A stretch of 64,000 nucleotides of DNA from Methanofollis aquaemaris (GCF_017357525.1 NZ_CP036172.1:372001-436000), one strand, 5' to 3'; numbered from the stretch's first letter, positions 25,561-34,469 are shown. Notes: a model not told the origin generated them from the sequence alone. Program-made: numbers and translations.

Positions 25561-25835
25561 ACCAGCGCCTCCCTGATCTCGTCTTCCTGGTAGCCCACGA
25601 TCGTCTTCCCGTTGATCACCAGCGTGGGAAACGATCCCATCGGATTGTAGCGGTGAATAATCTCAGTGTAGACCTTCTCCATCTCGTCCTTGGGGAGTTG
25701 GTCGACGAAAAGGTAGTCGTACTCCACGCCAAGGGTATTGAGGAGATCTTTGGTCTTTGCGCACCAGCCGCAGGTGCTCAGGGCATAGAGCAGGATCTGC
25801 CCCTTCTTCTTGCCGTCGACATGTATCAGGTCCAT
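25557..25835 (-). CDS. Glutaredoxin-like disulfide carrier
   Basis: A 92-residue thioredoxin-fold protein with active site [13 protein letters not shown] (cysteines two apart) at about residues 20-32, the cis-proline in [10 protein letters not shown] and a C-terminal [10 protein letters not shown] helix. It is of the glutaredoxin-like group common in methanogens. It is the promoter-proximal gene of a two-gene operon with the reductase-rubredoxin gene, overlapping by 4 bases, so the reductase is its likely electron donor. No clear ribosome site before ATG 25835; a leaderless start is likely. Confidence 0.92.
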   Translation of the reverse strand: MDLIHVDGKKKGQILLYALSTCGWCAKTKDLLNTLGVEYDYLFVDQLPKDEMEKVYTEIIHRYNPMGSFPTLVINGKTIVGYQEDEIREALV

Positions 25836-25932
25836 AAGATATGCGTGAGTTGCCCCCTCTCCCCATAAGGGTTGTGTTCCCGATCAGACCGGGGGGAAGG
25901 TTGATGTCCGGCGGCGTCCCCCATCTCCGTCG

Positions 25933-26265
25933 ATGAGTCTTGAACTCCTCGTCGAGGCCTACCGACTCGCCGCGGAGAGCCTCAGCTTTGTAGGGGCGCT
26001 CGTGATCATCTACGGCGGGATCAGGGCCGCGGTGAGGACGCTGCAGAAAGAAGTGTTGAAAAAACCGTTCAAATACCATGACATCAGGCTGGGGTTCACC
26101 TCCAAGATCGTCTTCGGCCTCGACTTTCTCATCGCCTCCGACATCCTCCTCACCCTCATCGCCCCGAGCCAGGAGGAGTTGCTCGTCCTCGGTGCCACGG
26201 TCATCATCAGGACGATCATGGGATATTTTCTCACCAAAGAGGCACAGGAGTTTGTCTTCGATTGA
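25933..26265 (+). CDS. DUF1622-type small membrane protein
   Basis: A 110-residue protein with three hydrophobic segments (about 15-32, 58-76 and 81-98) and a central polar loop (LQKEVLKKPFKYHDIRLGF). The pattern, including GxDFLIASDIL and the TIIRTIMGYFLTKE ending, is that of the DUF1622 family, found in bacteria and archaea and without known function. It stands alone between two divergent or convergent units and is followed by two dispersed-repeat copies. Confidence 0.8.
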   Translation: MSLELLVEAYRLAAESLSFVGALVIIYGGIRAAVRTLQKEVLKKPFKYHDIRLGFTSKIVFGLDFLIASDILLTLIAPSQEELLVLGATVIIRTIMGYFLTKEAQEFVFD

Positions 26266-26444
26266 TCGAGTTCGGAGAGTCGGGCATGATTCGAGAGTGC
26301 GTCTCAGGCATGCCTGATGAAAATCTCATTTCGCGACTTTGTAGAATTCGGGATGAACGCCGGGCTCAAGCATACGCGATGATTATTTTTCGTCGCGTGC
26401 TTGCTCTTTCTCAAGAAAGGATAACTGATGAAAATCTCGCTTCA

Positions 26445-26625
26445 TCGCCGCCCCCTGGCTATCCTCTCTCCGGCGGGGTCCGGGGGTGCAACCCCCGGCC
26501 GAGACGGCAGAAAAATATCTCCGATGGAGGGCGGCACGCCTGATCATTCCATCTCGCCTTCCCCCATGCTCCCGCCGGGGGCTCTGCCCCCGGTCCCCCG
26601 GGATGGCGATAGGGTCGGGAAGGCC
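26445..26625 (+). repeat. Dispersed palindromic repeat, copy 5 (nearly complete)
   Basis: Two palindromic halves. The first has CCGGGGGT-GCA-ACCCCCGG at 26480-26498, the second CGGGGGCTCTGCCCCCG near 26577-26593. Between them lies a conserved AGACGGCAGAAAAAT ... GGGCGGCA element. The outer end reads GATAGGGTCGGGAAGG. Confidence 0.85.
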
Positions 26626-26686
26626 ACGCTGGAGATCCTTTGATCACTCTCCTTACAACAGAAAAACAAATCGAAACACCACCTCT

Positions 26687-26820
26687 CGCCGCCCCCGCCT
26701 ATCCTCATTCCGGCGGGGTCCGGGGGTGCAACCCCCGGTGGAAGACGGCAGAAAAATTCTGCGACGAGGGGCGGCACATCGATCAAATCATCATGCCGCC
26801 CCCCACCGATCCTCACCGTG
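26687..26820 (+). repeat. Dispersed palindromic repeat, copy 6
   Basis: Has the identical 19-base palindrome (26721-26739) of copy 5 and the same AGACGGCAGAAAAAT ... GGGCGGCACAT block, in the same orientation 241 bases away. Its second half is degenerate. Confidence 0.85.
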
Positions 26821-26828
26821 GGTGATCA

Positions 26829-27539
26829 TCACACCCGGAGCGACCCAGAGGGGAACTCGATCCCCAACGCCGGGATGAGATCCCTGATCTCCTGGAGCAC
26901 ATAGTCGGGCCTGCAGATGGGTTCGGGCCCCTCGCTGTGGTCGCCGTACAGTGCATAGGCCGCCTGCATCCCGAGCGCCTTTGCGGGTGCGACCTCGCGG
27001 CGGATGCTGTCTCCCACGACCATCGTCGTGGCCGGTTCGGCAGAGAGGGCGTTGATGGCGCAGCAGAACTGTGTCGGGTCGGGTTTTTTCCGGCCGGTCA
27101 GGTCGGGGGTGACAAGATACGAAAAATAGTCCCTGAGCCCGGTCTGTTCCAGTCGCGCCAGCGCCTGGAAAGAGTAGGCGTCGGTGACGACGGCCATGGT
27201 GATCCCGGCACCGGCGATGGCCCCCAGGGTCTCCTCCACGCCGTCGAAGAGCCTGATCGAGGTGAGTTTGGCCCTCTCGTAGACCCAGCACGAACGGCCG
27301 AAGGCCTCTCTTCCGGCACCGAGCATGGCAAGATAGTCCCTGATGTTCTGCAAGTCCTCGTACCCGACGCCGGGCCGCCTGAAATACTGGTAGAGTGCTT
27401 CGGCGTCGCCGGCTCCGAGATCCTCGACGACCGCCCGGCACGCCTCTCTCTTCGCGCCGACGAAGTCCCAGAGCGTGTTGTCCATGTCGAAGAGCACGTG
27501 CCTTATCGCCGGATCCCCAGGGCCGAAAGTTTCCTGCAT
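26829..27539 (-). CDS. HAD-superfamily phosphatase
   Basis: A 236-residue hydrolase of the phosphoglycolate phosphatase/HAD-IA type. The nucleophile motif is HVLFDMDNTLWD (Asp pair, about residues 14-25), motif II MAVVTDAYS, motif III lysine in TGRKKPDPTQF and motif IV MVVGDSIRREV. A helical cap lies between the first two. Substrate unknown; such enzymes act on small phospho-compounds. ATG 27539 is preferred over GTG 27560; either overlaps the upstream PIN-domain gene (ending 27503) by at least 37 bases, so the three genes CARF-like, PIN and HAD form one operon. Confidence 0.87.
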   Translation of the reverse strand: MQETFGPGDPAIRHVLFDMDNTLWDFVGAKREACRAVVEDLGAGDAEALYQYFRRPGVGYEDLQNIRDYLAMLGAGREAFGRSCWVYERAKLTSIRLFDGVEETLGAIAGAGITMAVVTDAYSFQALARLEQTGLRDYFSYLVTPDLTGRKKPDPTQFCCAINALSAEPATTMVVGDSIRREVAPAKALGMQAAYALYGDHSEGPEPICRPDYVLQEIRDLIPALGIEFPSGSLRV

Positions 27540-28513
27540 AGTTCGATGTCCCTCTCGCACTCGGTATGATGGTCATCGCCGATGAAGGTGAGCCTGAAGG
27601 CATCGGGGTCGTCCCCCTTCCCCCCGAACTCGCCGAAGAGGACGGCCGATCCGATGGTGACGACGCCAAAGGAGAGAGCAAGGTGGGCGACGAGTTTGAA
27701 GAAGGTCTCGGGCGAGGCATGGCGGGGTTTTGGGTGGTAGGGTGCCCTGAAGAGAAAATATTCCACCCCCTCGGCATCGCAGAGGTCGGCCATCGACCCG
27801 TCCGCGGTGAGGAGAACCGGCAGGCCGAACCGCTTCTCCTCGAACCGGCGGAGGGCCTCGACGATCATCTGGTCGTTCTCGCGGGTGGCATGCACCGCCT
27901 TCTCTCCTTCATCGACGAGGATGGCCCGGTCGCGGAGGGTCTTGTACTCGGGCATCGCGAGGTACGCCGCCTTCCTCGACTTTTTCTTCCGCCGGTTCTC
28001 GAACTCGGCGATATACCAGCTGGCTTCGGGCGCACTCTCCCGCAGTTCGGCGATGAAGCGGGCCGAATATTTGTGGTTGAGCACGTACTCGATTTCCTGG
28101 CGCACGATCCCCGTGAGGATCACCTCGTCGGGACGGAGGGCGCGACTCGTGGTGAAGAAGCGGTGGTACATGAGGTTGGTGTCGAGCCCGAACGAGATCT
28201 CCTTCTTCAGCCCGCGGTAGATCTTCGCCTTCTCCCTGAACGCCTCCATGTTCGCATAGGTGGTGACCCCGCTGGCAAGGAGACATTCCTCGAAGTCAGA
28301 GAAGAACGGCATCTCCATCGCGTGCTCGCCGAACCTGAGCGAAGCGGCATAGAACTCGTCGGGGTTGGAGAGGATGGAGATCCGGTAGCCCGTACCCTCG
28401 GGCCGCGCTTCGAGAAGACGGATCCCGTAGATCGGATACGAGATGACGACCTCGCCGCCGAAGTGATTGATGAGGGCCGGGATCTCCCGGCTCGCGATCA
28501 GCATCTCGCTCAT
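27503..28513 (-). CDS. PIN-domain nuclease-like protein with N-terminal extension
   Basis: A 336-residue protein. The first 105 residues are of unknown fold; after that a PIN-type ribonuclease domain shows its acidic set: FGLDTNL (Asp 111), VRQEIEYVL (Glu 140), NDQMIVEAL (Asp 214) and LLTADGSMADLC (Asp 238 and 243), with a basic helix (NRRKKKSRKAAY, about 173-184) between. PIN domains cut RNA using Mg or Mn. Start ATG 28513 overlaps the stop of the CARF-like gene as ATGA, strong evidence of coupled translation. The C-terminus has a hydrophobic segment (about 278-296). Function inferred: an RNase controlled by its neighbour. Confidence 0.8.
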   Translation of the reverse strand: MSEMLIASREIPALINHFGGEVVISYPIYGIRLLEARPEGTGYRISILSNPDEFYAASLRFGEHAMEMPFFSDFEECLLASGVTTYANMEAFREKAKIYRGLKKEISFGLDTNLMYHRFFTTSRALRPDEVILTGIVRQEIEYVLNHKYSARFIAELRESAPEASWYIAEFENRRKKKSRKAAYLAMPEYKTLRDRAILVDEGEKAVHATRENDQMIVEALRRFEEKRFGLPVLLTADGSMADLCDAEGVEYFLFRAPYHPKPRHASPETFFKLVAHLALSFGVVTIGSAVLFGEFGGKGDDPDAFRLTFIGDDHHTECERDIELCRKLSALGIRR

Positions 28514-28998
28514 CCGCCGCCCTCCTCGACGAGGTCGCGGAGAGGCTGGATGTGGAGGGGGATGAGCAGGTACGGCATGGCCGGCGGGTCGGGGATGGGG
28601 AGACCGAGATAATAGATGTGGTCGACCCGCAGATCGGCGGCGGCAAGATCCAGGCAGACCGAGACGATCGCCGCCTTCCGTCCCGGCGTGATGTCGAGGG
28701 CGATCTCAAAACCACCAGCGATAAGGAAGCGGACCAGCCCGGTCACCTCCTCCCCGGCCGCGGCATAGTCGCCTTCGGCCACCCTGACGACCGATACCTC
28801 AGGGGAAAAACCGTAGCGTTTTGAGATCAGCCTGATCCCCTCCAGCACGGGCCCGACAGAACTCTCCTCCCAGGCGACGAGATGGACCAGTGCCGGGCGG
28901 TAGCCGCGCTCACGCAGCACCGCATGATAGGTGTTGAGGAGCGCCCAGCCCGATCGGCCGGCAAGGGAGATGTAGGCCTGCACCCGCACCCGGGACAT
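28510..28998 (-). CDS. CARF-like (CRISPR-associated Rossmann fold) protein
   Basis: A 162-residue protein resembling the ligand-binding CARF domain of Csm6/Csx1/Csa3-type proteins. Strand ALVHLVAWEESSVGPVLEGI (about 36-55) is followed by alternating helices and strands and by the key loop LDITPGRKAA (Asp 102 to Lys 108), equivalent to the DxTGGTK nucleotide-binding loop of CARF domains, then the HIYYLGL strand. No effector domain is attached, but the next gene, coupled by ATGA, codes for a PIN nuclease. CARF proteins bind cyclic oligoadenylate made by type III CRISPR systems; no such system is in the window. Other Rossmann-like sensor families could show a similar loop. Confidence 0.65.
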   Translation of the reverse strand: MSRVRVQAYISLAGRSGWALLNTYHAVLRERGYRPALVHLVAWEESSVGPVLEGIRLISKRYGFSPEVSVVRVAEGDYAAAGEEVTGLVRFLIAGGFEIALDITPGRKAAIVSVCLDLAAADLRVDHIYYLGLPIPDPPAMPYLLIPLHIQPLRDLVEEGGG

Positions 28999-29036
28999 AC
29001 CCCCGGATGAGAGGCGCGGGCAAAAAAGGTTGTCGT

Positions 29037-29792
29037 TTATGCGGCCGGGATCACGAGCGGGAAACCGCGGTGGGTCTCCACGTCGACCGGCACGCCATAG
29101 ACGGCGGCGATCACCTCGGGGGTCACGATCTCGGCCCCGCCGGCGGCATAGATCGTCCCGCCCTTGAGGAAGATGAAGCGGTCCGAGTACCTGAGGGCGG
29201 TGTTGAGGTCGTGCATCGTGAGGACGGCGGCGACGTTGTGGGTGGCGACCGCCTCGCGCACGGTGTCCATGATATCGATCTGGTTGCGCAGGTCGAGGCT
29301 GCTCGTCGGTTCGTCGAGGAGGAGCACCCTGGGCTCCTGGACCAGGGCCCTCGCGATGCTCACCTTCTGGAGTTCGCCGCCGCTCATCTCGTCGATGAAC
29401 CTGAGCGAGAGGTCTTGCAGGCAGAGCCTCTTGATCGCCGCGTCCACCAGTCTGAGGTCGTGCTCGGTCACCTTCCAGCGGATGTACGGCCGCCGGCCCA
29501 GCAGGATGGCGTCGAAGGCGGTGAGCCGCCCGGTCTCGCACCGCTGCGGGACGTAGCCGATCCTTTTGGCGATCTCCAACTGTTCGAGGGCAAGGACGTC
29601 GTCGTCGCCGACCATCACCGACCCGGCCTTCGGGCGGAGGATGGCGTTCATGCACTTGAGCAGCGTCGTCTTCCCGACGCCGTTGGGGCCCATGATCGAG
29701 ACGACCTGCCCGTTCTCCACCGAGAACGCCACGTCCTGGAGGACGGCCCGCGAGTTGTACTCGAACCTGACATCTGATACTTCGATCAACAT
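29037..29792 (-). CDS. ABC transporter ATP-binding protein (FecE/BtuD type)
   Basis: ATPase of a type II ABC importer. The 251 residues contain Walker A GPNGVGKTT (about 35-43), the Q-loop in GYVPQRCE, the signature MSGGELQKVSIARAL (about 133-147), Walker B RVLLLDEPTSSLD and the H-loop MHDLNTALRYSD. It couples ATP hydrolysis to the FecCD permease encoded just upstream, whose 3' end it overlaps by 7 bases. Together with the substrate-binding protein the set follows the usual order binding protein, permease, ATPase. Confidence 0.95.
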   Translation of the reverse strand: MLIEVSDVRFEYNSRAVLQDVAFSVENGQVVSIMGPNGVGKTTLLKCMNAILRPKAGSVMVGDDDVLALEQLEIAKRIGYVPQRCETGRLTAFDAILLGRRPYIRWKVTEHDLRLVDAAIKRLCLQDLSLRFIDEMSGGELQKVSIARALVQEPRVLLLDEPTSSLDLRNQIDIMDTVREAVATHNVAAVLTMHDLNTALRYSDRFIFLKGGTIYAAGGAEIVTPEVIAAVYGVPVDVETHRGFPLVIPAA

Positions 29793-30913
29793 CGTGCATA
29801 CCCCCGTACCAGCAGATACAGGAAGACCGGAGCGCCCATGAACGCGGTGAGGATCGCCACCGGCAGGATATGGGGGGCGAGCATGATCCTGGCCACGGTG
29901 TCGGCGGCGAGGAGAAGGACCGCCCCGGCGACACAGGAGCCGGGAATGAGGAAGCGGTGGTCGTCGCCGATGACCCGCCTGACCATGTGCGGACAGACGA
30001 GGCCGACAAACCCGATCACGCCGAGGAAGGCGACGACGATGGCAATGACCATGGAGGCGAGGAGCATCCCGACGAGCCGGATCCGTTCCACGTTGACGCC
30101 GAGCCCCTTTGCGGTCTCGTCTCCGGCGTCGATGGCATTGTAGTTCCAGCTGTTGAGATAGAAGTACACCGCCGCGAGGGCGACCGGCACGGCGATGATG
30201 GGAAGCTCGTTCCAGCTTGCACGGCCCAGGTCGCCGAAGGTCCAGAAGACCATCGCGGCGAGCTGGTTGTCGTCGGCAAAGTACTGCAAAAACATCGTCC
30301 CTGCAACGGCGAGAGAGCCGATGGCGACGCCGGCGAGGACCATCACCTCGGGCGAGGTCTGCCGCATCTTCGAGATGGCCAGGATCACGAGGGTGGCGAG
30401 GAGCGCGAAGACGAAGGCGCTGACGGTGGTGAGAAGGGGGTTGGAGATGTTCACCGAGGTGCCGGTGCTCTGCATCGTCCCGGCTCCGAGGATCATCACC
30501 GAGAAGGCCGCCCCGAACGCGGCGGCATGGGAGGTCCCGAGGGTGTAGGGCGAAGCGAGCGGATTCCTGAGGATCGACTGCATCGCGAGGCCCGCAACCG
30601 AGAGCCCGAGCCCGGCGACGATGCCCGCGAGGGCCTGAGGGAGCCTGATGTTCCAGATGATCGAGTCCTCCATCTGGGGCACCTGGCCCGCGAAGACGTT
30701 CGGGAGCGAGAGGTTGAAGAATCCGTTGACCCGCTCGATCAACCCGGAGACGAGGGCGGTCGCCACCTCGGCCGGCGGGATCCAGACCGCCCCCACCGAG
30801 ATGGAGAGGATGAGAAGGAGAATGAGGATGGCCACCCCCCCGAGGATGGCCGAGATCTTCCGGCCGGTGTATTGGAGATATTCCTGGGGAACCTCCCCGT
30901 CAGCGAGATGCAT
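29786..30913 (-). CDS. FecCD-family ABC transporter permease
   Basis: Polytopic permease of 375 residues with about ten membrane helices, typical of iron-siderophore, heme and cobalamin importers. Recognisable elements are SISVGAVWIPP, GIVAGLGLSVAGLAMQSILRNPLASPYTLG (read in parts), and LGVIGFVGLVCPHMVRRVIG, the cytoplasmic loop contacting the ATPase. The first 25 residues are cytosolic. AGGTGAAGG precedes ATG 30913. It lies 22 bases after the binding-protein gene. Confidence 0.95.
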   Translation of the reverse strand: MHLADGEVPQEYLQYTGRKISAILGGVAILILLLILSISVGAVWIPPAEVATALVSGLIERVNGFFNLSLPNVFAGQVPQMEDSIIWNIRLPQALAGIVAGLGLSVAGLAMQSILRNPLASPYTLGTSHAAAFGAAFSVMILGAGTMQSTGTSVNISNPLLTTVSAFVFALLATLVILAISKMRQTSPEVMVLAGVAIGSLAVAGTMFLQYFADDNQLAAMVFWTFGDLGRASWNELPIIAVPVALAAVYFYLNSWNYNAIDAGDETAKGLGVNVERIRLVGMLLASMVIAIVVAFLGVIGFVGLVCPHMVRRVIGDDHRFLIPGSCVAGAVLLLAADTVARIMLAPHILPVAILTAFMGAPVFLYLLVRGYARC

Positions 30914-30935
30914 CCTTCACCTGCTCCCTCTGGAT

Positions 30936-32093
30936 TCAGATACTCAGTTTCGTGAACGCCATCTGCTGGAAGTCGTCGTTCATCTCACCGAAGACCGGTT
31001 TCTTCACCAGGAAGGTGTAGATCTCGTCGGCTTCCGCGGCCGGGTCGATGTCGGCGAACTGATCGGGATACAGCACCTTGCCGACATAGTAGGCGTCGGC
31101 CAGGATGGAACCCTGGTTCTGGCTGTACCAGTTGTACGGGAGGACACCGTAGACTTCGCCGTTCTTCTTTGCCGAGAGCCCGGCGTAGGAGGGGTCGTTC
31201 TTCAGTTCGTCGATGGCGCTTGAGCCGTCGGTGAGCTGGAGGGTGGCGAGGTCGACGAAGATGATCTCAGGATCCCACTCCAGGATCTTTTCCTTGGCGA
31301 CCGGGGTGCCGGTCTGGAGCTGCTCGTCAGGGGCCTTCGAGGTGTCGTAGGCGACGTTGACGGCGTTCACGAAGACGAAAGGCGGGTAGGAGGTCTCGGT
31401 GGACTGCAGCCCGTGTGCACCGCGGTAGGCGATACCGCCGACATAGGCGCGGGTCTTCTCGCTGTCAGGGACGTCTTTGGTCCTGGTGTCCAGGTCGGCG
31501 ATCCGCTCGTCGAAGAAGGCGATCACTTCTTCGGCGCGGTCATCGGTGCCGAGCACCTTGCCCATCGTCCGCAGCGACTGGCAGAAGTCGTCCCGGTGGA
31601 AACTGAGGTCGCCGTAGTTGAGGACGACGACCGGGATGCCGGTCTTCTGCTGGAGTTCTTCGGGGTCGTAGCCTGAGGTGGCGTAGGTCTTGAAGATCAC
31701 GTCCGGCTTGAGGGCGAGGATCTTCTCGGGGTCGTCGTGGCCCCTGAACTCGCCGATGAGGGGGTAGTCCTTGAACTGGGGGTTGGCAAGGAAGTACGGG
31801 CGGGCGTCCATCGGTTGCTCGCGTTTTTCGATGTCGTCGACCCCGACGATCCGGTCCTGGGCGCCGAGGTAGGTGAGGTAGCGCAGGCTGCCCGAGCCTG
31901 AGCAGACGACGTGTTCGATGGTGGCGGGCACGGTCACGCTGCGGCCCGCACCGTCGGTGATGGTGACAGTCTCAGCGGGGGCGGGGTTGTCCTGGACGGT
32001 GGCGCCGCCCTGCGTGCCGGTGCATCCTGCGATACAGAGGCATGCCAGGAGGGCTGCCGATAAACAGAGGTAGAGAAACGTACGTCTTGACAC
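30936..32093 (-). CDS. Substrate-binding lipoprotein of iron/corrinoid-type ABC importer
   Basis: A 385-residue exported protein with a signal peptide ending in the lipobox IAGC (Cys at about residue 24) and the two-lobed TroA/FecB fold (PATIEHVVCSGSGSLRYLTYLG, then KPDVIFKTYAT and VVVLNYGDL). It captures the ligand outside the membrane for the permease/ATPase pair downstream. Ligand could be ferric chelate, corrinoid or an oxyanion; the sequence does not decide. The start is GTG at 32093, because no ATG fits the signal peptide. It is the first gene of the three-gene operon. Confidence 0.92.
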   Translation of the reverse strand: MSRRTFLYLCLSAALLACLCIAGCTGTQGGATVQDNPAPAETVTITDGAGRSVTVPATIEHVVCSGSGSLRYLTYLGAQDRIVGVDDIEKREQPMDARPYFLANPQFKDYPLIGEFRGHDDPEKILALKPDVIFKTYATSGYDPEELQQKTGIPVVVLNYGDLSFHRDDFCQSLRTMGKVLGTDDRAEEVIAFFDERIADLDTRTKDVPDSEKTRAYVGGIAYRGAHGLQSTETSYPPFVFVNAVNVAYDTSKAPDEQLQTGTPVAKEKILEWDPEIIFVDLATLQLTDGSSAIDELKNDPSYAGLSAKKNGEVYGVLPYNWYSQNQGSILADAYYVGKVLYPDQFADIDPAAEADEIYTFLVKKPVFGEMNDDFQQMAFTKLSI

Positions 32094-32239
32094 AATTCAT
32101 CAACTCTATACGATATATCTCTGAAGGTGCGTTATTAAATCTTATCGTTGTTAACTTTGGTATGAATATCGGGGTGCGGCAGAGATATTCTTCAGAGCAG
32201 ATATGAAAAAAGAGAACAATTCTCAGCAGGATTCAGGTC

Positions 32240-32602
32240 TCAGATCTCCTCGATGGAGACGACATGCACCGGTCTGCCCCACTGCTGGATGGTCATTACG
32301 TCCTCGGCCGGTTCGAGCGTGAACCGCACCTTCAGTCCGTCCTGCTGGAATGCCTCGTCGAGATCGAGAGGGAGGTAGCGTGCCCCGTCGTCGGCGACGA
32401 TCCCGTAGAAACCGCCTTCGAGGTCGATGTAAGTTATGGTGCCGGTGCCGGTGACCCCGGCCGCCGGAGTCTCGTTCACCGTTCCACCGGGTGTCTCATT
32501 CAACTCTTCGCCGCCATCGGTGCCGGTGCACCCCGCAAAGAGCACCGCACCGCAGAGGAGTGCGACGACCGCCAGGATGGCGGGCCATGATCTGTCATAC
32601 AT
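32240..32602 (-). CDS. Small lipoprotein of unknown function
   Basis: A 120-residue lipoprotein with signal sequence and lipobox FAGC (Cys about residue 24), a Gly/Thr/Glu linker (about 25-55) and a compact C-terminal beta domain (GTITYIDLEGGFYGIVADDG, then an arginine/leucine strand and a hydrophobic ending VHVVSIEEI). It lies 147 bases upstream of the ABC importer in the same direction and may be co-regulated. Start ATG 32602 is chosen since a signal peptide follows it directly; an upstream extension adds nothing plausible. Confidence 0.82.
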   Translation of the reverse strand: MYDRSWPAILAVVALLCGAVLFAGCTGTDGGEELNETPGGTVNETPAAGVTGTGTITYIDLEGGFYGIVADDGARYLPLDLDEAFQQDGLKVRFTLEPAEDVMTIQQWGRPVHVVSIEEI

Positions 32603-33019
32603 TGTTTCCACCACTCTGAGATCGGTCTGAGAGAATATAGTGCTTTTTAAGACCGCGAATTTATTCGTAGTCACAAACCTATTGTTATCGCTTCAAAAGG
32701 TTTTAATCGTTTATTGAATCAGAATGCCCGGATAGAGAGTTCATATGACATCCGGTAGAGAACCGCCAGACTCCATCGATGGCGGCACCCGGGATCCATG
32801 ATGGACAATACAGGAGTATTTACCGATTTTAGGTTTAAATTCACTGGATTATGGTAATTCATCGCCGACAGTCAATATAGTATTTGTTATATGCTATCAT
32901 ACATATTTATGTCTGGGCGCGTTTATCCGCCCATTTAGAAATGTGTCCTTCGAAAACGGTACGAAAGTCGTCATACCGGAGGATACAGAACCTATCGAGA
33001 GACTTCATGAGGTGAAAAA
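32603..33019. other. AT-rich divergent promoter region
   Basis: No gene. The minus-side part upstream of the lipoprotein has TATA-like AT tracts (about 32640-32715). On the plus side a box CATATTTATG at about 32901-32910 precedes a GGGCG/CGCCC hairpin (about 32914-32932) in a leader of roughly 85 bases before the gene at 33020. Confidence 0.5.
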
Positions 33020-33502
33020 ATGGAGAAAAAAATTGGTTCTCACAGCAAGTGGATGCTCCTGCTTCTGATAATTGCAGTTGCAGTAACGATACAGCCCGTA
33101 AGCGCAACGACACATGTCGTTGAACTGGGGAATGCATGGATCTGGGACAGACCCAGTGTCACCAGCGGGGTTCTCAACCTCTGCCAACCTGAAGAGTATA
33201 CGATCGAGATCAACTCAGGTGACATTGTGGAATACAGGATGGAGTATGCATTTACCGACGAGCGAACACATAGCGGAGACAACAGTGCGTCATTTATTTT
33301 GCGCTGTAATGGAGTCGATGCAGACAGGGATGAGATCATTGATAGAAGCAATATAGATGATGGAGAGCACAGGTATCTCTCATGGAGCCAGAGGTATTAT
33401 AATAATAATCACCATATTCTCGTGGACCTGGTGGCCGCATATAACGGTGATCGATCGTGGTCGGATAATAAGCAGATGCTGGTGCACATCAATGTGGTAT
33501 AG
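33020..33502 (+). CDS. Secreted protein of unknown function
   Basis: A 160-residue protein with a clear signal peptide (basic start MEKKIGSHSK, hydrophobic core, cleavage about after residue 29, VSA). The mature part is predicted beta-rich, with many Asn, Asp, Tyr residues (TIEINSGDIVEYRMEYAF, RYYNNNHHILVDLVAAY), like a small jelly-roll or adhesion domain. No cell-wall anchor or second helix. GAGGTGA stands 6-12 bases before ATG 33020. GC content is lower than the neighbours, which hints at acquisition. Function unknown. Confidence 0.82.
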   Translation: MEKKIGSHSKWMLLLLIIAVAVTIQPVSATTHVVELGNAWIWDRPSVTSGVLNLCQPEEYTIEINSGDIVEYRMEYAFTDERTHSGDNSASFILRCNGVDADRDEIIDRSNIDDGEHRYLSWSQRYYNNNHHILVDLVAAYNGDRSWSDNKQMLVHINVV

Positions 33503-33727
33503 ATCTCATCGAGAATTTCATCCTTTTTTTATGAAACCTGCTCTCCGGCCCCGATATCATGCGAGAGATGAGTAAAAATCATAGGGGTGACGAACAGTCG
33601 ATATTGGGGGCCTCATACTCCTGAAGAGAAGCTTAGTTTCCCTCATCTCGGGCCTATATTTGGAGGAGCCGGCAGGATGATATATCCGCTTCGAAAAAAG
33701 ATATACTCAGAGATCCGGAGAATATCA

Positions 33728-34039
33728 ATGATCATCACAACCACCGACACCATCCCCGGCCGCGACTTCGAGACACTCGGCCTCGTCGTGGGCAACACCG
33801 TACAGGCAAAGAACATCGGACGCGACATCCTGAGCGGACTCAAAGGCGTGATCGGCGGGGAGATCACCGCCTACACCGAGATGCTCTCCGAGGCACGGGA
33901 GATCGCACTCGATCGGATGGAGAAAGAGGCCGAGAAACTCGGTGCCGACGCTGTCGTCGCGCTCAGGTTCTCTACCGCGGAGGCGATGCCCGGCGCCGCC
34001 GAACTGATGGCCTACGGGACCGCGGTCAGGTTCAGGTAA
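33728..34039 (+). CDS. YbjQ/UPF0145-family protein
   Basis: A 103-residue protein with the YbjQ pattern: N-terminal strand MIITTTDTIPGRDFETLGLVVGNTV (read in parts), a helix with DILSGLKGVIGGEITAYTEMLSEAR and a closing strand ADAVVALRFSTAE. Members form ring oligomers; function is unknown. The start is set by GGAG at 33717-33720 before ATG 33728 and by the family N-terminus; the longer upstream frame has no family match. Confidence 0.88.
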   Translation: MIITTTDTIPGRDFETLGLVVGNTVQAKNIGRDILSGLKGVIGGEITAYTEMLSEAREIALDRMEKEAEKLGADAVVALRFSTAEAMPGAAELMAYGTAVRFR

Positions 34040-34469
34040 ACGTGCGGGAGGGGGAATCCTCCGCCCGCACAACACATTTTCTGTCCGGCGCAGGCGGCGA
34101 TGTCCGGCATCTGCCGCTCCGAATCGCGCCGATTTCCTGCATTTTTCCCGCCCTTATAATAGTCGATCGGAGAGAGGGAAAGGTCAAACCATATCTTCGG
34201 TTCATCTAGTCCGGCATAGGGGCAGGAGATAGCATGGATATCCGGGGATTTCGTGGATGAGGCTGATTATATCGATATCTGAAAATACAGTCGTTTTGAG
34301 CCTAGACCCGAGGTGACGATCCCTGAATGGAAGTAGATCTGGGTGTATCCGGGTGTACAGTAGTTTACTAAAAATTATGATCTGACCCAGATCCAATGGA
34401 ACCACTCGTATGAAAAAGGGTTTTGTTGGGCTTTGTAAAATTCCTCTTCAGGAGCGATCATCGGGGGCT

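Larger units (their letters stand above)
26266..26828. other. Gene-free stretch with two tandem dispersed-repeat copies
   Basis: No convincing gene. The first 165 bases are unremarkable apart from a repeated word TGATGAAAATCTC (about 26316 and 26427). The rest is filled by repeat copies 5 and 6. Confidence 0.7.

Noticed and set aside
26445-26820. Short frames within the tandem repeats at 26.4-26.8 kb
   Set aside because: They follow the repeat sequence, which occurs elsewhere in all orientations without a kept frame.
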